Below are positions 56,440 to 64,000 of a stretch of 64,000 nucleotides of DNA, piece by piece. Source of the DNA: Akebia trifoliata (Eukaryota > Streptophyta > Magnoliopsida > Ranunculales > Lardizabalaceae). How positions within the stretch are numbered: the first letter of the stretch is position 1; every line of letters begins with the position of its first letter. The translations under genes were made by a program, and so were the position numbers. The stretch lies in assembly GCA_017979445.1 (NCBI GenBank), contig CM030711.1:45617560-45681559 (forward strand), in the 5' to 3' direction. A model generated the notes under the pieces. It was not told where the DNA came from. It made no database searches and was given only the letters and a program-made list of their open reading frames with translations.

Positions 56440-57418
56440 AACCCTTTTATCAGATTGGGACACGATTGATATGGATCCGTAGTTCTCTGAATGGATCAAG
56501 TCTGGGACCAATTTGATTAGGATTGGAGTTAGAATCAATCCTATATGAATAATACTTGATCCTTGTTGTATTGGATCTTTTCATTGGATCCAAATCTGAT
56601 ATTGATTTCAAATGAGATGAAATCCAATTTACAATTTACATACTCTATCTCTCTCTCTCTCTCTTGTCAGATCAATCTGCAAATCTAATTGGATCCTCTT
56701 TGAAACCCAAATCTTGTTATGGATCTGAATTATATAAACGGATCAGAATTTTGATCCGATCCATTGAGATCCCTATAATAATGGCATGTGCATGTGCATG
56801 GGACATTAACACTTAAAAGAAGTATTTATTATTGATTAATTTAGGGTTGAAAATTAAAAAAGGATTGTTAGTTAATGCTTCTTAATTGGATTATTTAGGG
56901 TTATTAAATTTCTGCTTAGTTGGATACTTGGGTTGTTTGAATTATTCAGTCTTTGGTGACATCAAGATATTTTTAAGGGTGAGGTGGAATTTGTTTAATG
57001 TAACTATCCTATCCAACAAATCAAATGTAGTTGTTGTGGAATTTTGAGTCATCTCATATGAGATTTTGAAAATCTCTTCTGAGTTTTTATGATGGTTTTA
57101 AATATAATGAAATCAAGTTGGGGTATGATTGATTGCATTGATTTTTATTTTCTATGAAAAATGAAATCCATGGAAAAAATGGGTAGGTGAGAAAGAATCC
57201 AATTTTAAAGCGGTCTGGCTGTTTCAAAATTTTGAAGAAACCCTCCTTATTACAAGACAACGGCGTATTAAATTTATTTCAAGCCCTTATACTTCCGTCA
57301 AATTTTGGAATACCTCCTTGAAAATGTTACATGTAATTCAATGTAGAGGATTCCTTTAAAATTTTGAAGTGGTCTGATTGTTTCAAAAAAAATTATGGTG
57401 AGAAAATGAAATTCACAT

Positions 57419-57450
<32 letters not shown>

Positions 57451-58569
57451 GAGAGTGTAGATTCATTTTCTCTAGAAAAAATCATCAAATATATGAGGGT
57501 ATGTTTGATTGCATGGAAAATAACTTTCCATTGAATTTAAAATCCAAAGAAAAATAGTGATGAAGAATAGGTAAGGCTGGAAAAACAAATTGCATTGTTT
57601 GATTTCATTTAGACAAAATAATGGGAAAACAATATGTAGAAGAAGAAGAAAAAGAAAAAGAAGAGAGAGAGAGAGAGAGAGGAGGGCGGTGGCCTGCGAC
57701 GGAAGGTGACAGGCAATAATGGAGATAACGACAACAAAAAGAGTGAGTAGCTATAATGATGGTGGGGAAGAAGAAGAGATGAAGTTAAGAATTTTGATTT
57801 GGAGATAAAAAATAAATGTGAATTTCATTTTTCTACGGATTTCATTTTTACATGTGTATAGGTGAGAAAATGAAATCTATATTTTATAAGACTTTTGGAG
57901 GAAGGTAGAATACTATTTTTTATGTAAAAATGCAATTAAACACTTGAAAAATAGTGTTCCTTCCACCCTATTTTTCATGTGCAATCAAACATACCTTTTA
58001 GAGGAAAACGAAAGAGATTTTCTCTCTGAATCATTCAAAGTTTGAGTCAACTTATCTGTGACTTTGGAAAATCCTGTCGATTCTTATATAAATGCATTTG
58101 ATTTTTAAGAATTAAATGTTTGTGATTTATATAAATGAGACATTGTGATGATAACATCTAATAATTGGTTCGAAATCACTTGAACTAATTAGAAAGGATT
58201 TGTCTGATGGATGTAAATTTCAAACAGTATTGTGATTTCTATTACATTCAAAATCACGAATTGACGGATCATGAAACTTATATGATGATCAAAATAAAAT
58301 AGAAATTATAAATCAAACATTTATTGCATGCCTTGCAACATCATAAAATCCTTGAATAATAGAATTGATTGGGGTCAATCTGAGCTCTGCCAACTGTTTG
58401 ATATTCTCTTGAATCACCTTTTTTTTTGCTCCTCTCCCTTAAAATAAAAAGAATGTGTATTTGATCCAATAACCTCTATTTATAGGATGGAGAAAGAGAG
58501 CGAAGTTTATATTCCCAACTAGGTTATCTAACGAATCCAAAAACTGTAAATAATACAACTATTTATTTA
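56440..58569. other. Intergenic, no gene seen
   Basis: GGATC-rich repeat at 56450-56790, a (CT)n run near 56648, a poly-T run near 57425-57450 and a GA-rich stretch at 57640-57680. No coding region is recognisable. Confidence 0.5.
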
Positions 58570-58651
<82 letters not shown>

Positions 58652-58655
58652 TTAT
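58570..58655. repeat. (TA)n microsatellite beside the giant inverted repeat
   Basis: About 80 bp of TA repeats ending TTTATATATATTTAT, directly followed by the left terminus GGGTCGGGTTCC of the large element. Confidence 0.92.
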
Positions 58656-59496
58656 GGGTCGGGTTCCTACGACCCCCATTACAACCCCCATTGCGACACA
58701 TCGTTTGAGCCGTTCGATATTCGCAAGATCCACGGTCCAGATCAAACTTGGAAATACAATCGTTTTAAACAAATAACTTCTCCGATTTTACAATTACCTC
58801 CCCGAAAAAAAAAAAAAACCCAAATCTGAGTTTTTCTTCTTCCTTCGTTTCTTTGCGTTCGAAACGAACTCATCTTGTTTCGTCTCAAACAGATCTGAGT
58901 CATTGTCTTCTTCGTCTTCTGCCCTCTGCGTTCGAAGACACCAGATTCAGCTCCTCTTCTGAACTCTACACATCTGAAAACCAGATCTAAGTTCGAGTTC
59001 ATCTTCTACCGTCTGCGTTCGTCTTCTTTTTCGCGTCTTCCTCTTCGATTCACGCCGACGAAGGTCACGGCTTCGTCTTCACTCTCTCTCTCTCAAAGGT
59101 AAGAAATCACAAACTCTTCTAACCTTTTTATTTTTTAATTTTTATTTTAAATTTCATGTTTTGCTGAATTTTATGTATGTTTAACCCAACAAATTAGACC
59201 CAACAATGGGTCTTCGGAACTAATAAAAAGAAGGAAAAAAAACTGGGTTTTCTTCTCTACAAATTGAAGTTTTTTTTTCCCCCTCTTTGATGTATAGTAA
59301 TTATTATTAAGAGATGAGTATTTTTGAATCATTTTGAGTTTCTTTTGCTGTTTTATTCTCATTATCTCTCTAGGTATTTTCTGAGAATTTAATGGGCTTT
59401 TTTTTTTTTTGAGAAGATTTGAACATATGGGTCTTAGTTCTGTAAAATTAATGGGTCTTAGCTATTTGATGCAGAAATGTTTTTTCAAGGATCTAA

Positions 59497-59818
59497 ATAC
59501 AGAGAAAGGCTTCTTGCGATAAATTTCCACAAGTTATATTGTTTCTTGAGGGTACTACAACTAATGGCCTCCTTATCTCATTTCAACTTGGTGCATTCAT
59601 TCCTGGTTACCCTATCCAACCAGTGGGTGTCCGCTATCCCCATGTACACTTTGACCAATCATGGTGGGACTTCTATAGTATGTAAACGATTCTGTCAATG
59701 GTGTCTCAAATAATATCTCACAGGTCTTGTGTCTTTTGACATTTCTCTTTGTTTAGGGGAGATGTTTCTTTGCCAATGCTCATGTTCAGAATGTTCACCC
59801 AAGGCGTTGATTTCACCA
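59497..59818 (+). pseudogene. Captured LPEAT2-like lysophospholipid acyltransferase fragment (left arm)
   Basis: One frame over 59497-59676 reads KFPQVILFLEGTTTNG, ISFQLGAFIPGYPIQPVGV and RYPHVHFDQSWWDFY. This is the acyltransferase stretch around the family's PEGTTTNG motif, with Pro changed to Leu. After a GTTTAG acceptor-like site, about 59757-59815 continues GDVSLPMLMFRMFTQG, again as in LPEAT2-type enzymes. Stop codons bound both pieces, and the N-terminal catalytic NHxxxxD block and the C-terminal EF hands are missing, so it is not a working enzyme. A near-identical copy is on the minus strand in the right arm. Confidence 0.82.
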
Positions 59819-60274
59819 AACGAATTCAGTATCCTTATGAAAGTCCTTCACTAAATGGTTTTGGAAAGGCATTTTTTGATGTGATGTTATATACAGCAGC
59901 CGCCAAGGGTGTGATTCATTAGCATTGTTGAAAGCCTCATGACCACTGTCCACGCCATCACTGGTTGGTTTCATTGTACAAGTGTTCATTAGTTGGCTGT
60001 TTCTATAAATTTGGACTATTACATTGATTTGCCTTTTTTGATATCAGGTTGAAATTTTATATGGCTTTTGCAGATTACAATGACCTGATGGTGCTCATTG
60101 AGCAAATCTTAAGTGATAAGGGATACATTCTTTCTTGTATAATTGGCTATCACTACAAATTAAATTCCACACAAACGGGTATGACAAAGATCCAATTGGT
60201 GAGTATTAGTTTCTTAATTTCTGCTAAGTATTAATTTCTGTTGAAAATAAATTATTTGTGTCTCAACTTTGCAG

Positions 60275-60444
60275 AAGGATCAACAAGATAGATGAGTTGG
60301 AAAAGTTGGTGAACCTTACCATACCTAAGGATCTTTCAAGTGACGTAGCCAACGCACACACCTTCATATTGAGACTACCACAAGGCTACGATACTTCGGT
60401 TGGGGAGAGGGGGTGCAATTGTCAGGTGGGCAAAAGCAACGTAG
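60275..60444 (+). pseudogene. Captured ABCB-type transporter fragment (left arm)
   Basis: After a TTTGCAG acceptor-like site the frame reads SDVANAHTFILRLPQGYDTS then VGERG, the stretch just before the ABC signature of B-type transporters. One G fewer than in the right arm (AGAGGGGGTGC against AGAGGGGGGTGC) breaks the frame before LSGGQ. The Walker motifs are absent. Sequence between this and the acyltransferase piece (about 60049-60234) is open but I do not recognise it. Confidence 0.75.
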
Positions 60445-62166
60445 TTTGGTGTGGCTGTAGTGATTACCAGCCAAGTTGTTGCACAAGTGGATGGTTCTGC
60501 CATATTTGTTGGGCCCCAAATCAAGCCTATTAGTGGAAACATCATGGCACATAAGAACTGTTACTGTAGAAGTTGTGAAAGTTTTACGGTGCTATATTTT
60601 TAGCTTGCTCCATTCAACTTTTTTGTTTTGTTTCATTTACTTGAAGTGTAAAGGATATTGTTACTTGGATTGCTTCTTATTATTTAAGTGAATGTTCCTT
60701 GAGCTTTTGTTGAATCTTGAGTACAAAATCAACAATCATCTATTACTAAGTCTAGTAGTTTGATGTTTTATATAAGCCAAAGCATGAATCTATGATGGCC
60801 TCTTTTGGTGGAACAGCCATGGCTCACATGCAATGGTGAAACTACCATTTGGTAGTTGCTTCCTAAGGTATCTAATGTACCAAAATTGACATGATTGGAT
60901 GATTTTAACCTACCAATATGATGCTTTTCTCTTAGGTAGTCTACACACTAGTAAAGTGATCTGAAATAAGGTGTGAGCTTGCCAAGTTTGTTAAGATATG
61001 TGAGTGTTGATACCACAACCTCGGGTTTCAAACCTGCCTTCACCTACTAATTACTAACCAGTAACTCATGTCTCCAAAGACAAAAAGGATAGTATGAAAT
61101 AAGTGAATAAATTGGATAACATCAATCATCGGTTAGGTAGGTTAAAATCTCCTAGGTCGAGCTAATTGAATGTTAGGTTCCAGCCAATGTATGTCAAATG
61201 CATGCATGTTGTTCATTGTTGAAATTACTTCAAGGATGCTGTTGATTTGTTTTGATCCTAATGCATAGGTCAACATGTTTGGCTAGTACAGGGAGAATTA
61301 TTTGTGAAAAGAATTGAGTCTCGTAATAAATTCAACCATGTTACAATCCAAACAGCTGCTTCATACTTTACAAATCAAAGTCTTCCACACCCATGTTTCT
61401 CTTTTTAGAAAAATGAAAAAAAAAAATTATTGAAAGAAAGCAAAGATGGTTAAGATTTATTTCACAATGAATAACATGATATGGGATCCTTTAAATACCG
61501 AAAAAAAAAACCCCTTGAAGTTCCTTCTCTAGCCAACAGTTCAGCTAACTCAATAAGCCCAATGGTCTGTGGCATCAAATTGGTGCTCTTTAATTTCGCT
61601 TTAAGCAGAAAGCTTGGTAAAAGACCATAAAGAGTGAAGTGATCCTCTCTGAGACTCTTCAAGTTTCCACATCTTTCTAATACCTGAGGCTTCCACATCC
61701 TAAGCACTCCTGTTCAACTTCAATCTCAAACTGATCCATCCAAGTCGATTTGCTTGGAGTTTTACCACAAGATAACATGTTTTAATACTTAGATGTCCCA
61801 CTTCCATCACCCTAACATTGCCATTACTTATTAGTGTCACCAATAATCCCTACAGGAACACTGCCCATTTTTGAAATGGACGAAGCATTTCGAATCATAC
61901 AAATAAATTTCACGTCCGTATATCAGAGAGACAAGCTTAGCAGTCTTATGGCAATCCCTACACATTCTAATGTTCTTGAAAATTTAGATTCTATTACAAG
62001 ATTCCTTAGATGGATACATACAGAAAATACAAATTAAGCTTCTGTTTTTAGTCCTCAATTTTTAATTTATCTAATTTTTCTTTTAAATTATTACAAAGAT
62101 TTACAATATTCTCACAAAGGTCTTCGATCATTTTTTACCCCCCAGTAGTAAGTTCTTCACCCGCCT
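60445..62166. other. Spacer of the giant inverted repeat
   Basis: Unique sequence between the arms. It has short open frames (60445-60533 and 61834-62037 on +, 61462-61707 on -). The minus-strand one contains an LRMWKPQVLERCGNLKSL stretch that faintly recalls a leucine-rich repeat, but the match is too weak to name. No transposase motif was recognised. Confidence 0.5.
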
Positions 62167-62342
62167 CTACGTTGCTGCTGCCCACCCGACAATTGCACCC
62201 CCCTCTCCCCAACTGAAGTATTGTAGCCTTGTGGTAGTCCCAATATGAAGGTGTATGCGTTGGCTACGTCACTTGAAAGATCCTTAGGTATGGTAAGGTT
62301 CACCAACTTTTCCAACTCATCTATCTTGTTGATCCTTCTGCA
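62167..62342 (-). pseudogene. Captured ABCB-type fragment (right arm)
   Basis: Minus-strand counterpart of 60275-60444. It reads [35 protein letters not shown], so the ABC signature LSGGQ is intact in this arm. It ends at the inner boundary of the inverted repeat. It is only about 55 residues of a protein that is normally over 1,200. Confidence 0.78.
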
Positions 62343-62816
62343 AAGTTGAGACACTAATAATTTATTTTTAACAGAAACTAATACTTAGCAGAAATTAAGA
62401 AACTAATACTCACCAATTGGATCCTTGTCATACCCGTTTGCGTGGAATTTAATTTGTAGTGATAGCCAATTATACAAGAAAGAATGTACCCCTTATCACT
62501 TAAGATTTGCTCAATGAGCACCATCAGGTCATTGTAATCTGCAAAAGCCATATAAAATTCATGAGAAAGCAACCTGATATCAAAAGAGGCAAATCAATGT
62601 AATAGTCCAAATTTATAGAAACAGCCAACTAATGAACACTTGTACAATGAAACCAACCAGTGATGGCGTGGACAGTGGTCCTGAGGCTTTCAACAATGCT
62701 AATGAGTCACACCCTTGGCGGCTGCCGTATATAACATCACATCAAAAAATGCCTTTCCAAAACCATTCAGTGAAGGACTTTCATAAGGATACTGAATTCG
62801 TTTGGTGAAATCAACA

Positions 62817-63127
62817 CCTTGGGTGAACATTCTGAACATGAGCACTGGCAAAGAAACATCTCCCCTAAACAAAGAGAAATGTCAAAAGACACAAGACCTG
62901 TGAGATAGTATTTGAGACACCATTGACAGAATCGTTTACATACTATAGAAGTCCTACCATGATTGGTCAAAGTGTACATGGGGATAGCAGACACCCACTG
63001 GTTGGATAGGGTAATCAAGAATGAATGCACCAAGTTGAAATGAGATAAGGAGGCCATTAGTTGTAGTACCCTCAGGAAACAATAGAACTTGTGGAAACTT
63101 ATTGCAAGAAGCCTTTCTCTGTATTTA
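62817..63127 (-). pseudogene. Captured LPEAT2-like fragment (right arm)
   Basis: Inverted copy of 59497-59818, with the same EGTTTNG, ISFQLGAFI and RYPHVHFDQSW block (here CYPHVHFDQSW) and SLPVLMFRMFTQG. A few substitutions distinguish it from the left arm, so the arms have diverged slightly since they formed. Confidence 0.8.
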
Positions 63128-64000
63128 GATCCTTAAAAAAATATTTCTACATCAAATAGCTAAGACCCATTAATTTTACAGAACTAAGACCCATATGTTC
63201 AAATCTTCTCAAAAAAAAAAAAAAAGCCCATTAAATTCTCAGAAAATACCTAGAGAGATAATGAGAATAAAACAGCAAAAAAATTCAAAATGATTCAAAA
63301 ATACTCATCTCTTAATAATAATTACTATACATCAAAGAGGGGGAAAAAAAAAACTTAATTTGTAGAGAAGAAAACCCAGTTTCTTTTCCTTCTTTTTATT
63401 AGTTCCAAAGACCCATTGTTGGGTCTAATTTGTTGGGTTAAACATACATAAAATTCAGCAAAACATGAAATTTAAAATAAAAAATAAAAAATAAAAAGGT
63501 TAGAAGGGTTTGTGATTTCTTACCTTTGAGAGAGAGAGAGAGAGTGAAGACGAAGTCGTGACCTTCGTCGGCGTGAATCGAAGAGGAAGACGCGAAAAAG
63601 AAGACGAACGCAAAGGGTAGAAGAAGAACTCGAACTCAGATCTGGTTTTTAGATGTGTAGAGTTCAGAAGAGGAGCTGAACTTCTTCGTTTTCAGATGTG
63701 TAGAGTTCAGAAGAGGAGTTGAATCTGGTGTCTTCGAACGCAGATGGAAGAAGACGATGACTCAGATCTGTTTGAGATGAAACGAGATGAGTTCGTTTCG
63801 AACGCAGAGAAACGAAGGAAGAAGAAGAACTCAGATTTGGTTTTTTTTTTTTTACGGGGAGGTAATTGTAAAATCGAAGAAGTTATTTGTTTAAAACGAT
63901 TGTATTTCCAAGTTTGATCTGGACCGTGGATCTTGCGAATATCGAACGGCTCAAACGATGTGTCGCAATGGGGGTCGTAATGGGGGTCGCAGGAACCCGA

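Larger units (their letters stand above)
58657..64000. mobile_element. Giant inverted-repeat element with captured gene fragments (Pack-MULE/foldback-like)
   Basis: The left arm (58657-60444) and the right arm (62167-64000 and probably a few bases beyond) are inverted copies over their whole length, around a spacer of about 1.7 kb. The left terminus GGGTCGGGTTCCTACGACCC is matched at the right edge by the complement of TCGGGTTCCTGCGACCCCC. Each arm has a CT-rich, leader-like outer part ending CTCTCTCAAAG|GTAAGAAATC (a donor-like site at about 59095), then exon-like pieces of two unrelated genes. No transposase is seen. Long terminal arms plus captured exons fit a Pack-MULE or foldback transposon. 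The right flank and target duplication are outside the window. Confidence 0.8.

Noticed and set aside
59477..59713. 78-codon frame starting MFFQGSKYRERLL
   Set aside because: It is the wrong frame of the captured acyltransferase exon; the LPEAT2-like protein is read in the neighbouring frame from 59497.
61462..61707. Possible leucine-rich-repeat fragment on the minus strand in the giant element's spacer
   Set aside because: Only a few leucines and a CGNLKSL phrase; too short and weak to call an NLR fragment.

Overview
The window is AT-rich nuclear DNA of a flowering plant, most likely a eudicot or other woody lineage. It carries multi-exon genes with GT-AG introns, plant-specific protein families (RHD3, neprosin/DUF239, DUF4408-DUF761), and many small inverted-repeat transposons. 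I cannot name the species.

Layout. Positions 745-5731 (+) hold the last nine recognisable exons of a ROOT HAIR DEFECTIVE 3-like ER-shaping GTPase; its GTPase half lies outside the window. From about 7.7 to 37.8 kb is a tandem array of neprosin-family genes on the + strand. Three copies look intact, each with seven coding exons: A at 10305-15277, B at 19720-24876 and C at 32625-37705. A broken fourth copy (26.7-27.2 kb) keeps exon 3 in sense, fused to a piece of exon 6 in antisense. The DNA upstream of the intact genes is also duplicated, so the unit that multiplied was gene plus flank. Introns and spacers differ mainly by transposon insertions made after duplication.

From 38 to 53 kb I see no host gene. 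This stretch holds a 5'-truncated LINE with target-site duplications, tRNA-derived SINE-like pieces, several inverted-repeat families, and a 1.2-kb tandem duplication whose junction lies in a transposon hairpin. A single-exon DUF4408/DUF761 membrane protein gene is at 53633-54337. From 58657 to the right edge lies a giant inverted repeat (two arms of about 1.8 kb around a 1.7-kb spacer). Its arms carry spliced-gene-like fragments of a lysophospholipid acyltransferase (LPEAT2-like) and of an ABCB transporter, as in a gene-capturing Pack-MULE or foldback element.

The most striking signal is a set of TA-microsatellite-associated elements. About fourteen copies or fragments of a roughly 370-bp hairpin-in-hairpin MITE, and the giant element, begin right at (TA)n tracts with related termini (GGGTC..GTTC). 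This suggests one mobilising system. The second is that all three neprosin paralogues carry glutamine where the family usually has a glutamate (the I-E-A-G-W motif), which may bear on catalysis.
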